64,000 nucleotides of DNA. Source: Gordonia sediminis. Its GTDB lineage: Bacteria > Actinomycetota > Actinomycetes > Mycobacteriales > Mycobacteriaceae. This document shows, in pieces, positions 1 to 8,065 of the stretch. Each line of letters begins with the position of its first letter. Position 1 is the stretch's first letter. The notes under the pieces are model-generated. The model had not been told where the DNA came from. It did not search any database and saw nothing but the letters and a program-made list of their open reading frames with translations. The translations under genes and the position numbers were made by a program. Location of the stretch: NCBI GenBank assembly GCA_004193205.1, contig RZUM01000015.1, positions 62,001 through 126,000 of the forward strand, read 5' to 3'.

Positions 1-2
1 CC

Positions 3-395
3 CTCCGGGTGATCCCGGCCGGCGGATGTCCGGTGATCGATCCGCCAACCCTCACCGACGTTTTCTGGGTCGGTTGCCGGGCCAAGCCGGGCACCGACTC
101 GGACGGCACCACGGTGCTCACCGGACACGCGGTTGCCGGCGGCAGCGGTGTGTTCAACGAACTCGGCGATCTGCGGAACGGCGACGCCGTCTACATCACC
201 ACGCCGCGCGGTCGGCTCGAGTACCGCGTGGCAACTCAGCGCCTGTACCGCAGGAACGCGATCGCATTGTCGAGCCAGATGACCACGCGGATGCCCGGTC
301 ACCTGCTGCTGGTCACCTGTTACCTCGACGACGGCAGGCTCACCGGCGACAACCTCGTCGTCGAGGCACATCTCGTCTCGGCGATACCCGTCTGA
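3..395 (+). CDS. Class E/F-like sortase, 3' part of gene
   Basis: The gene is cut by the left edge of the window: the frame is open to the first base, so the first possible start (GTG at 9) need not be real. Sortases are membrane-anchored cysteine transpeptidases acting outside the cell. The visible domain has the active-site histidine in 'VLTGHAVAGG', the typical 'VFNELGDLRNGDAVYI' strand-loop, and the catalytic cysteine in 'LLLVTCYLDDGR', followed by 'NLVVEAHL' at the C-terminal beta strand. The catalytic arginine cannot be placed with certainty (the Arg of 'DDGR' is a candidate). The short, charge-poor domain ending soon after the Cys suggests the actinobacterial class E/F type with a housekeeping or unknown role. 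No LPxTG substrate gene is visible next to it. Confidence 0.75.
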   Translation, partial: LRVIPAGGCPVIDPPTLTDVFWVGCRAKPGTDSDGTTVLTGHAVAGGSGVFNELGDLRNGDAVYITTPRGRLEYRVATQRLYRRNAIALSSQMTTRMPGHLLLVTCYLDDGRLTGDNLVVEAHLVSAIPV

Positions 396-399
396 TCGG

Positions 400-1287
400 C
401 TATCCGAGCGCACCCCGAACCTGATCGGCGATGGCCTCCTGCCCGGCTTCATTCGGATGCAGCGGCGAGGCCCCGACCGCTCCCACCTGCGGTTCGATCC
501 ACCGCTGCCCGGTCGGCGCGCACGCGTCGTGTCCCTGCGAGACCTCCGACATGTCGACGAAGGTGATACCGGTCTGCGCCGCGGCCTTCGCGATCGCGTC
601 GTTGAGGGCGGCCTGCAGGTCACGTAGATACGGGACATCGCCGGCCGAGACCGGCACCGTCGGATAACAACCGGTGCCCGACGGCAGAATCCACGGATAG
701 CCGACCGCGACGATCTCGGCCTCCGGCGCCTTGGCACGCACCGCGGTGAATGCGCGCACCAGGGCCGGGAAGGTCGTGGACTCCACGGTGTCGGTGAACT
801 GCGCCCCGTGCCGGTCGCGGCACGGCGCGCCGGTCGGATCGCCTGCGGCGAGTTCGGCGCAGGTGCGGATCGCGTTGGTGTAGATGTCGCTGTCGTTGCC
901 GCCGATCATGAGCGTCACCACGTCGGCGTCACCCGAGATGGCATCGAGTTGCGGCGGCACTCCTTGATACTGGGCGGCGAAGAAGTCGGCGGTGTCGGCG
1001 CCGCTGCAGCTCACGTCGTCGAGCCGATAGCCCTCGCCGGCCGCCACCAGATGTGCGAAATTGCGCGACGACCGGAAGCACATCACCGGTGAATCCGCCA
1101 CCAGCGGAGGCACTCCCGCGGCCGCGCTGTAGCTGTCGCCGAGGTTGACCAGCAGGGGTTCACCCGCCGCGGCGGGCGAGGACGCCACCGATGACGAGGT
1201 CCCCGAGGTGGCCGCGTCGTCGAGTGTGGACGCGCATCCGCCCAGCACCAGGACCAGCGCCGAGGCAACGGCCGCGACCGCCCTCAT
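400..1287 (-). CDS. SGNH/GDSL-family secreted esterase, lipoprotein
   Basis: A 295-residue predicted lipoprotein: basic start, hydrophobic segment and lipobox 'LVLGGC' with Cys at about residue 18, then a Ser/Thr/Ala-rich linker. The SGNH hydrolase blocks are clear: nucleophile Ser in 'LVNLGDSYSAAAG' (about residue 50), block III 'IGGNDSD', and the catalytic Asp/His pair region 'SPLHPNEAGQ' near the C-terminus. Several cysteines probably form disulfides outside the membrane. The family includes lipases and esterases resembling Streptomyces SCO lipase; the substrate is unknown. Its ATG overlaps the stop of the upstream PucR gene (ATGA, 4 bp), so the two are probably cotranscribed and translationally coupled. 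Confidence 0.8.
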   Translation of the reverse strand: MRAVAAVASALVLVLGGCASTLDDAATSGTSSSVASSPAAAGEPLLVNLGDSYSAAAGVPPLVADSPVMCFRSSRNFAHLVAAGEGYRLDDVSCSGADTADFFAAQYQGVPPQLDAISGDADVVTLMIGGNDSDIYTNAIRTCAELAAGDPTGAPCRDRHGAQFTDTVESTTFPALVRAFTAVRAKAPEAEIVAVGYPWILPSGTGCYPTVPVSAGDVPYLRDLQAALNDAIAKAAAQTGITFVDMSEVSQGHDACAPTGQRWIEPQVGAVGASPLHPNEAGQEAIADQVRGALG

Positions 1288-2789
1288 CTCACCGCCTCCG
1301 TCAGCAGCATCAGCAGCAACTCGGCGCGGGTGCGCGCGTCGGACAGATCCGCGTCGAGCAGATCCTCGATCCGTTCGATCCGGTGCCGCAGCGTATGTCG
1401 GTGCACGCCGGCCGCCGCGGCGGCGACGCCCCAGTTGCCGTTGGCCTGCAGGAACGCCAATAGCGTCCCCTGCAGGTCGGTGCCATGCTCGGCGTCGTGG
1501 GTGCGCAGCGGCGCCAACTGTTGCGCCGACGCGTCGGTCAGAGCCTGCCGCACCGGATCGATCGCGAGCACCGACCGGCTACCGTGCAGGTCGGAAAGCT
1601 GACCGGCCGCGGCGGATCGGCAGGCCACCGCCGCCTGCCGCACGGACTCGCCGAGCTCACTGACATCCACGTCCGGGCCGAGTCCTGCTGTCGCAGAACC
1701 GTTGTCGTTCACCATCTTCAGCAGGCGCGCGACGAACGCCGAGTCATCGTCGCCGCGCAGCAACACGGTCACCTCCAACCCGTCACGATGCACGAACACC
1801 GCCGGCCACCGATGCTCCAGCTCGTCGACGAGCCGTCGGCCGCCCCGCGCGGCCGCGTCGTCGTCGGTGAAGGTGAACACCGCGGCCCGTACCTTCCCCG
1901 CGGGATCGGCGGCCCGATCCAGAATCCGGGAGAGCCCGGGCCCGGCCGCCGAGCCGTCGATCGCCAGCGCCAGCGCATCGGAATGCAGATCGACCAGATC
2001 GCGGGCCACCTGCCGCGGTTTCGCGTGCTCGATCGCGAGCAGCGAGATCGCGTGCCCGACGAGCATGCGCGCGATGTCGTCGGGGGCCACCGGCCCGACG
2101 ACTCCGAGGTGACCGTACGTCCGACCACCCGATCCGACCCGCCCGACGGTAACGGTCGCATCGCCGGTCATCCAGACCGCGCCGGCGGTTTCGGGGTCGC
2201 GGGCCACCACCTCCCGTATCCGGCCCAGGTCGGACGGGCGGACCGTACCGGGTGCCGCCGCGACGACGGCGAGCGCGGTGTCGAGCAGCACCACGTGCTG
2301 CCCGATCGCCTCGGCGAGTTCGCGGACCACCGCAGCCGATCCGCCCGACGCCGCGGCCCGCGTCATCCGCGGCTGGGCCTTGCTCGCGGTGACGAGCTGC
2401 GCGGACCGGTGGGCGGCGATCTGGTCGAGGACCGCGCGGGTGATCGCCGAGAACGGGATCGGTAGCGGCACCTCGAACAGCGGCAGACCGAGGTCGTCGG
2501 CGGCGTCGATCATCGCCCGCGGCGCCTCGTCGAAACCGAAACCGACGCCGAGCCCGACAGCGGCGACACCGGCGTCGTCGAGGTGCCGGAGATAGCCCGG
2601 CCAGACGGAGTCGTTGCCGGTCAGCCGCATCCCGGTGGTCAGGAGCACCTCACCGCCCGACAGCCACTCCCCGGCATCGAGCAACTCCGAGGAGACCGCA
2701 CAGTCGAGGGTGCGGTCCAGACCGTCGGCCCCGGCGCGCAGCGACAACCCCAGCCGCCGCTGGGCCAAGAGCCATCGCACCGTGGTCAC
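1284..2789 (-). CDS. PucR-family transcriptional regulator (GABA locus)
   Basis: A 501-residue regulator with the PucR layout: an N-terminal purine-catabolism-like domain (about residues 1-120, 'WLSGGEVLLTTGMRL'), a middle GGDEF-like region, and a C-terminal PucR helix-turn-helix (about 440-500, 'AAAAAGVHRHTLRHRIERIE'). The GTG at 2789 ('VTTVRWLLAQ') matches the usual start of the family; the frame runs open further upstream but that part would cross the intergenic promoter region. It is divergent from gabT-gabD, so it probably controls GABA or related amine catabolism. PucR-type activators often respond to the substrate of the neighbouring pathway, but the effector here is not visible. Confidence 0.85.
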   Translation of the reverse strand: MTTVRWLLAQRRLGLSLRAGADGLDRTLDCAVSSELLDAGEWLSGGEVLLTTGMRLTGNDSVWPGYLRHLDDAGVAAVGLGVGFGFDEAPRAMIDAADDLGLPLFEVPLPIPFSAITRAVLDQIAAHRSAQLVTASKAQPRMTRAAASGGSAAVVRELAEAIGQHVVLLDTALAVVAAAPGTVRPSDLGRIREVVARDPETAGAVWMTGDATVTVGRVGSGGRTYGHLGVVGPVAPDDIARMLVGHAISLLAIEHAKPRQVARDLVDLHSDALALAIDGSAAGPGLSRILDRAADPAGKVRAAVFTFTDDDAAARGGRRLVDELEHRWPAVFVHRDGLEVTVLLRGDDDSAFVARLLKMVNDNGSATAGLGPDVDVSELGESVRQAAVACRSAAAGQLSDLHGSRSVLAIDPVRQALTDASAQQLAPLRTHDAEHGTDLQGTLLAFLQANGNWGVAAAAAGVHRHTLRHRIERIEDLLDADLSDARTRAELLLMLLTEAVR

Positions 2790-2821
2790 ACGGCACAGCC
2801 TACTCGGCCCGGTTGGACAAC

Positions 2822-2851
2822 TTGGCGCACATTGACCGGGCTCCTTATACA
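2822..2851 (+). promoter_or_regulatory. Candidate gabT promoter
   Basis: In the divergent gap between the PucR gene and gabT there is a TTGGCG (2822-2827) and, 18 bp on, TATACA (2846-2851), which fit a sigma-70-like -35 and -10 pair. This is a visual match only; the PucR binding site was not recognised. Confidence 0.3.
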
Positions 2852-2895
2852 GATTGTCAGGGCACCTCCGGCGGTGGAGAGGCGAAGACTGGGAC

Positions 2896-4281
2896 ATGAC
2901 CGAACCGCGAGCAGAACGGACCGACATGAGCACCATCACGCATCGACTGCCGCAGAAGCGTCACCTGGTCACCGAGCTGCCCGGCCCGAAATCGGTCGCG
3001 CTGGCCGCGCGGCGCCAAGCCGCTGTGCCGGCCGGCCTCGGGTCGGGTGTGCCGGTCTACGCCGTCGATGGGGACGGTGGGGTGCTCGTCGACGTCGACG
3101 GCAACTCGCTGATCGACCTCGGTTCCGGTATCGCGGTGACCACCGTCGGTGCCAGCAATGCCGCGGTCGCCGATGCCGTTGCGACACAATCTCACCGGCT
3201 CATCCACACGTGTTTCCTGGTCACCCCGTACGAGGGGTACGTCGCGGTGGCGGAGAAACTCAACGAACTCACCCCCGGCGACCACGAGAAGCGCACGGCG
3301 CTGTTCAACTCCGGCGCGGAGGCGGTGGAGAACGCGGTGAAGGTGGCACGGGTGGCGACCGGCCGCGACGCGGTGGTGGCCTTTGACCACGCCTATCACG
3401 GCCGCACCAACCTGACGATGGCGCTGACCGCGAAATCCGTTCCGTACAAGCACAATTTCGGACCGTTCGCCCCCGAGGTCTATCGGATGCCGATGAGCTA
3501 CCCGTATCGGGATCCGCTCGGCGACGACGGTGTGGCCGCCGCCCGGCGGGCGATCACCGCGATCGGCACCCAGATCGGCGCCGACGGGGTGGCTGCGGTG
3601 ATCGTCGAACCGATCCAGGGTGAGGGCGGATTCGTCGTCCCCGCACCGGGATTCCTGCCCACTCTGGCGCAGTGGTGCCGGTCGAACGGGATCGTGTTCG
3701 TCGCCGACGAGGTGCAGAGCGGTTTCTGCCGCACCGGCGACTGGTTCGCCTGTGAGCACGAGGGTGTGGTGCCCGACATCGTCACCACCGCCAAGGGTAT
3801 CGCCGGCGGAATGCCCCTGGCCGGGGTCACCGGGCGCGCCGAGTTGATGGATGCCGTGCATCCCGGCGGTCTCGGCGGAACCTACAGCGGCAATCCGGTG
3901 GCCTGCGCCGCCGCATTGGCCGCGATCGATCAGATGGAGACCCTCGACCTGCGCGCCCGCGCCCGCGCCATCGGCGAGATCGCCACCGCGTCACTGACCG
4001 CCACCGCCGCACTGCTGGCCGCCGACGGGCGCGAGGTCATCGGCGACATCCGCGGCCGCGGCGGCATGATCGCCGTCGAACTGGTGAAACCCGGAACCTC
4101 CGAGCCCGCACCCGATCTCGCCAAGGCGGTGGCAGCCGGAGCGCTCGCCCGCGGCCTGGTGATCCTCACCTGCGGCACCTACGGCAACGTGATCCGGCTG
4201 CTGCCGCCGCTGGTCATCGACGACGCGCTGCTGCGCGAGGGGCTCGCCATCCTCGGCGAGGTACTCGCCGAATCCGCCTGA
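2896..4281 (+). CDS. gabT: 4-aminobutyrate--2-oxoglutarate transaminase
   Basis: Class III PLP aminotransferase that moves the amino group of GABA to 2-oxoglutarate, giving succinate semialdehyde and glutamate (cytoplasm). Its sequence follows M. tuberculosis GabT closely: 'LIDLGSGIAVTTVGAS', 'FNSGAEAVENAVKVAR', 'AFDHAYHGRTNLTMALTAKS', 'IVEPIQGEGGF', 'FVADEVQSGF' and the PLP lysine in 'TTAKGIAGGMPLAG'. Length is about 461 residues. The ATG at 2896 is listed; an ATG at 2926 ('MSTITHRLPQKR') matches the mycobacterial start equally well and neither has a strong ribosome site. gabD follows 34 bp downstream, so both steps of the GABA shunt are made together. Confidence 0.92.
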   Translation: MTEPRAERTDMSTITHRLPQKRHLVTELPGPKSVALAARRQAAVPAGLGSGVPVYAVDGDGGVLVDVDGNSLIDLGSGIAVTTVGASNAAVADAVATQSHRLIHTCFLVTPYEGYVAVAEKLNELTPGDHEKRTALFNSGAEAVENAVKVARVATGRDAVVAFDHAYHGRTNLTMALTAKSVPYKHNFGPFAPEVYRMPMSYPYRDPLGDDGVAAARRAITAIGTQIGADGVAAVIVEPIQGEGGFVVPAPGFLPTLAQWCRSNGIVFVADEVQSGFCRTGDWFACEHEGVVPDIVTTAKGIAGGMPLAGVTGRAELMDAVHPGGLGGTYSGNPVACAAALAAIDQMETLDLRARARAIGEIATASLTATAALLAADGREVIGDIRGRGGMIAVELVKPGTSEPAPDLAKAVAAGALARGLVILTCGTYGNVIRLLPPLVIDDALLREGLAILGEVLAESA

Positions 4282-4315
4282 CCCATCACCACGATCCCAT
4301 CGGAAGGGAAACCCC

Positions 4316-5785
4316 ATGAGCGACAAGGAAGTCATCGACCCCCAGGCCGTCCTCGACGGCGTGCCCACCGGGCTGTGGATCGACGGCGCATCGGTCCCGT
4401 CGAGTTCGGGCGCCACGTTCGTCGTCGACGATCCGGCGACGGAGGAAGAGCTGGTGTCGGTCGCGGACGCAACCGTCGACGATGCGCGCCGCGCCCTCGA
4501 CGTTGCGGTCGCCGCCGCCGACGACTGGGCCGCCACCGCGCCGCGCGTTCGCGGCGAGATCCTGCACCGCGCTTTCGAACTACTCACCGAACGTGCCGAC
4601 GACCTCGCGCTGCTGATGACGCTGGAACTGGGTCGGGCGCTGCCCGACAGCGCCGGCGAGGCACGCTACGGGACTGAGTTCCTGCGCTGGTTCGCCGAGG
4701 AGGCGGTCCGCATCAGCGGCCGATTCACCTCCTCGCCGGCCGGCACCGGACGCATCCTGGTGACGCATGCGCCGGTGGGTCCGAGCCTCGCGATCACGCC
4801 GTGGAACTTCCCGCTGGCCATGGGAACCCGCAAGATCGGCCCCGCACTGGCCGCGGGCAACGTGATGCTCGTCAAGCCGGCGCACGAGACACCGCTGACG
4901 ATGCTGGCCCTGGCCGAGGCCTTCGCCGAGGCCGGACTCCCACCCGGCGTCCTCTCGGTGCTGCCGACCAGCAACGCGGGCGAGGTCTCCACCGCGCTCA
5001 TCACCGACGACCGTATCCGCAAGATCAGCTTCACCGGCTCCACCCCCGTCGGCCGACACCTGTTGGGTCAAGCCGCCGAACGCGTGCAGCGCACGTCGAT
5101 GGAACTCGGCGGCAACGCCCCGTTCCTGGTGTTCGACGACGCCGACGTCGACGCCGCGGTCGAGGGCGCGTTTGCCGCGAAGATGCGCAACGGCGGTGAG
5201 GCATGCACCGCGGCCAACCGGTTCCTGGTGCAATCCGGTGTCGCCGAGGAGTTCACCACCAAGCTGACCGAGAAGATGTCCGCGGTCCGCCTCGGCCCCG
5301 GCTACGAACCGGGCGTCACGCTCGGGCCGCTGGTCAGTGCCAAACAGCGCGACAAGGTCGCCGAGGCCGTCGACGACGCGGTCGCCGATGGTGCGCGAGT
5401 GCTGTTGGGCGGCAAGGCACCCGGGGGCAAGGGCTACTTCTACCCCGCCACCGTGCTGGATCAGGTCGATCCCTACGCACCGGTCACCCGCGGGGAGATC
5501 TTCGGGCCGGTCGCGGTGATCAGCACCTTCACCTCGGAGACCGACGGCGTCAAGGCCGCCAACTCCACCGAATACGGTCTCGCGTCGTACTTCTACAGCC
5601 GCGACCTCGAGCGCTGCATGCGGGTGTCGGGCGCGCTGGAATCCGGCATGGTCGGTGTCAACCGCGGCGTGATCTCCGATCCCGCCGCCCCGTTCGGCGG
5701 GGTCAAGGAATCCGGGATCGGCCGCGAGGGCGGGACCGAGGGGATCGAGGAGTATCTGTCGGTGAAGTACATCGCGCTGACCTGA
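4316..5785 (+). CDS. gabD: Succinate-semialdehyde dehydrogenase
   Basis: NAD(P)+-dependent aldehyde dehydrogenase of 489 residues that oxidises succinate semialdehyde to succinate, the second step of the GABA shunt. Visible motifs: 'TPWNFPLAMGTRKIGPALAA', the nucleotide-binding 'FTGSTPVGRHL', the general base Glu in 'MELGGNAPFLVF', and the catalytic Cys in 'NGGEACTAANR'. The C-terminal 'PFGGVKESGIGREGG' is typical of SSADH. A clear GGAAGGG ribosome site lies before the ATG. It forms an operon with gabT. A tandem 15-bp repeat begins 15 bp after its stop. Confidence 0.92.
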   Translation: MSDKEVIDPQAVLDGVPTGLWIDGASVPSSSGATFVVDDPATEEELVSVADATVDDARRALDVAVAAADDWAATAPRVRGEILHRAFELLTERADDLALLMTLELGRALPDSAGEARYGTEFLRWFAEEAVRISGRFTSSPAGTGRILVTHAPVGPSLAITPWNFPLAMGTRKIGPALAAGNVMLVKPAHETPLTMLALAEAFAEAGLPPGVLSVLPTSNAGEVSTALITDDRIRKISFTGSTPVGRHLLGQAAERVQRTSMELGGNAPFLVFDDADVDAAVEGAFAAKMRNGGEACTAANRFLVQSGVAEEFTTKLTEKMSAVRLGPGYEPGVTLGPLVSAKQRDKVAEAVDDAVADGARVLLGGKAPGGKGYFYPATVLDQVDPYAPVTRGEIFGPVAVISTFTSETDGVKAANSTEYGLASYFYSRDLERCMRVSGALESGMVGVNRGVISDPAAPFGGVKESGIGREGGTEGIEEYLSVKYIALT

Positions 5786-5800
5786 CCCCGACCGACCACG

Positions 5801-5875
5801 GCGGACGTTACGGAAGCGGACGTTACGGACGCAGACGTTAGGGAAGCGGATGTTACGGAAGTGGCAGTTGTTATC
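5801..5875. repeat. 15-bp tandem repeat array
   Basis: Four copies of a unit like GCGGACGTTACGGAA start at 5801, 5816, 5831 and 5846, with a decayed fifth to 5875. It lies between gabD and the DUF218 gene. The next gene carries its own 15-bp tandem run near its 5' end. Confidence 0.8.
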
Positions 5876-5919
5876 GATTAGAAACCCAACCCACTGGACA
5901 CATCCGTAACATCGCGACC

Positions 5920-6510
5920 ATGCGCGTGCGTAACCTCCTGTCCGCGGTGGCGGCCGCCACCGCCCTGAGCACGACCGTCGGCACCGCGACCGCGACCGCG
6001 GAACCGACACCAATCGCGGTTGGCAGCAGCGACTTCGGCAGTGTCGACTTCGGCAGTAGCGATTTCGGCACGCCCAACAGCATGTTCCTCTGGCAGAGCC
6101 CGCCGACCCGCTACATCGTGGTGCTCGGCGCCAAGATGGGCACGCTCGGGCAGACCCCGGACATCCTCAACCGACGCCTCGACGTCGCGGCGCGGCTGGC
6201 CAAGCAGCACCCGTTCAACCGGGTCATCGTGAGCGGCGGGGATACCTGGTGGCTGCCGGTGTCGGAGGCCCAGTTCATGAACCTCGGGCTGATCCGACGC
6301 GGAATCCCGGTCTGGCAGATGGTCAACGAGGGCCGCGCCACCAGCACCGTGCAGAACGCGTTGTACACGGTCGGCATGCTCAGAGGGATGGGTGCCAGCG
6401 GAGCGCTGATCGTGACCAACGGGTTCCACATGCCGAGGGCGCTCAAGAACTTCCGGGACGCGGCCCGAAAGCAGCACGTCCGTCTCGAATTCCGGCCCGC
6501 CTACGCCTGA
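5920..6510 (+). CDS. Secreted DUF218 (YdcF/SanA-like) protein
   Basis: A 196-residue protein with a Sec signal peptide (basic start, Ala-rich core, probable cleavage after 'ATATAEP' near residue 28). Next comes a short repeated stretch 'SSDFGSVDFGSSDFG' (about residues 35-50) encoded by 15-bp DNA repeats. The DUF218 domain follows: 'YIVVLGAKMG', 'RLDVAARLAKQHPFNRVIVS', 'EGRATSTVQNA' and 'LIVTNGFHMPRAL'. Relatives such as SanA and YdcF act in the envelope and bind nucleotides or influence peptidoglycan, but no reaction is settled for this subgroup. Preceded by an array of 15-bp repeats and followed by a long palindrome. No operon partner. Confidence 0.8.
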   Translation: MRVRNLLSAVAAATALSTTVGTATATAEPTPIAVGSSDFGSVDFGSSDFGTPNSMFLWQSPPTRYIVVLGAKMGTLGQTPDILNRRLDVAARLAKQHPFNRVIVSGGDTWWLPVSEAQFMNLGLIRRGIPVWQMVNEGRATSTVQNALYTVGMLRGMGASGALIVTNGFHMPRALKNFRDAARKQHVRLEFRPAYA

Positions 6511-6560
6511 GGGGACGGCCGCTCGCTGAGCCTCACACCCCCGCTGTTGAACTGCCATCC

Positions 6561-6724
6561 CGCTGGTCGAGTAGGTCACGAGCTTCCCCGCTGGTCGAGT
6601 AGCCCGCGAGCCGCTAGGCGAGTGGGTGTATCGAGACCACCTGGAGGACAGATGGTCTCGATACGCTCACTCGCCTAGCGGCTCGTGAGCTACTCGACCA
6701 GCGGAGGGGAGGCTCGACCAGCGG
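6561..6724. repeat. Large palindromic intergenic repeat (REP-like)
   Basis: Two arms of about 53 bp face each other: left arm about 6588-6640, right arm about 6652-6704, nearly perfect complements around a short centre. Each arm contains CTGGTCGAGTAGC at one end and GTATCGAGACCA at the other. Extra partial copies of the CTGGTCGAGTAG end occur at 6562 and after 6713. It separates two convergent genes, so it may terminate both transcripts. Relatives are at 35481, 54603 and 63727. Confidence 0.85.
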
Positions 6725-6781
6725 AGGGGGTTTGGGGCCTATCAGACGCTTGGGTCCCAGGGCGGAGCGTTCCGCGGAACG

Positions 6782-7945
6782 TCAGCGCAGCAGCGCGCGG
6801 CTCATCACGACGCGCTGGATCTGGTTGGTGCCCTCGTAGATCTGGGTGATCTTGGCGTCGCGCATCATCCGCTCGACCGGGAAGTCGCGGGTGTAGCCGG
6901 CGCCGCCGAAGAGCTGCACCGCGTCGGTGGTCACCTCCATCGCGACGTCGGACGCGAAGCACTTCGACGCCGAGCTGATGAACCCGAGGTTCTTCTCACC
7001 GCGCTCGGCGCGGGCGGCCGAGGTGTAGACCATCAGACGCGCGGCCTCCACCTTCATCGCCATGTCGGCGATCATGAACTCGACACCCTGGAACGACGCG
7101 ATCGGCTTGCCGAACTGCTTGCGGTCCTTGACGTATGCGATCGCCTTGTCGAGCGCACCCTGCGCGATGCCGACAGCCTGGGCGCCGATGGTCGGACGGG
7201 TGTGGTCGAGGGTCTGCAACGCAGTCTTGAAGCCGGTTCCCGGCTCGCCGATGATGCGGTCCTCCGGGATGGTGCATTCCTCGAAGTACAGCTCGGCGGT
7301 CGGCGATCCCTTGATACCCAGCTTCTTCTCCAGCGGACCGACGGTGAAGCCCGGGTCGTCCTTGTGGACCATGAACGCGGAGATGCCGTTGGCACCCTTC
7401 TCCGGGTCCGTGACCGCCATGACGGTGTACCAGGTCGACTTGCCGCCGTTGGTGATCCAGCACTTGGAGCCGTTGAGCACCCAGTTGTTGCCGTCCTTGC
7501 GGGCGCGGGTCTTCATTCCCGCGGCGTCGGAACCGGCCTCGCGCTCGGAAAGCGCGTACGAGGCCATCGCCTCGCCGGCCGCGATCGACGGCAGCACCTG
7601 CTGCTTGAGCTCGTCGGAACCGTTGAGGATCAGGCCCATGGTGCCGAGCTTGTTGACGGCCGGGATCAACGAGGCCGACGCGTCCACTCGCGCCACCTCC
7701 TCGATCACGATGCACGCGGCCACCGAATCAGCACCCTGGCCGTCGTACTCCTCCGGCACGTGGATCGCGTTGAATCCCGACGCGACCAGCGCGTCGAGGG
7801 CCTCCTGCGGGAAACGAGCCTTCTCGTCGACATCCGCGGCGTAGGGCTCGATCTCCTTCTCGGAGAGTGCACGGATCGCCTCACGCAGCGCGATGTGCTC
7901 CTCGGGAAGCTCGAAGACGTTGAAGTCGGGATTGCCAAAACCCAT
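6782..7945 (-). CDS. fadE25: Acyl-CoA dehydrogenase, FadE25 type
   Basis: A 387-residue FAD-dependent acyl-CoA dehydrogenase, first step of beta-oxidation or branched-chain acyl-CoA oxidation. It is strikingly close to M. tuberculosis FadE25 (Rv3274c), for example 'ASASLIPAVNKLGTMGLIL', 'SYALSEREAGSDAAGM', 'KCWITNGGKSTWYTVMAVTD' and 'VQLFGGAGYTRDFPVERMMR'; the catalytic Glu is in 'ITQIYEGTNQIQRVVMSR'. The ATG at 7945 is chosen because AAGGAG lies 9 bp upstream; an in-frame ATG at 7981 would run into repeated operator-like DNA. A TetR gene lies directly upstream on the same strand. Confidence 0.9.
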   Translation of the reverse strand: MGFGNPDFNVFELPEEHIALREAIRALSEKEIEPYAADVDEKARFPQEALDALVASGFNAIHVPEEYDGQGADSVAACIVIEEVARVDASASLIPAVNKLGTMGLILNGSDELKQQVLPSIAAGEAMASYALSEREAGSDAAGMKTRARKDGNNWVLNGSKCWITNGGKSTWYTVMAVTDPEKGANGISAFMVHKDDPGFTVGPLEKKLGIKGSPTAELYFEECTIPEDRIIGEPGTGFKTALQTLDHTRPTIGAQAVGIAQGALDKAIAYVKDRKQFGKPIASFQGVEFMIADMAMKVEAARLMVYTSAARAERGEKNLGFISSASKCFASDVAMEVTTDAVQLFGGAGYTRDFPVERMMRDAKITQIYEGTNQIQRVVMSRALLR

Positions 7946-7975
7946 GAGGGCTCGCTCCTTACGGGACTCGATGGT

Positions 7976-8047
7976 CGACACTCAGTGCCTCGACACTCAG
8001 TGCCATTATTTGGTTATGTATCAGTTCACCACGGCACTGCGTGCCAT
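7976..8047. promoter_or_regulatory. Putative TetR operator cluster before fadE25
   Basis: CGACACTCAGTGCC occurs twice, at 7976-7989 and 7991-8004, and GGCAC-TGC-GTGCC forms a small perfect inverted repeat at 8034-8046. The core CACTCAGTG appears inverted as CACTGAGTG at 8773-8781, just inside the start of the upstream TetR gene. This pattern suggests binding sites for that regulator at both genes. Confidence 0.4.
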
Positions 8048-8065
8048 GTCAATCAGTCCTCGCAT

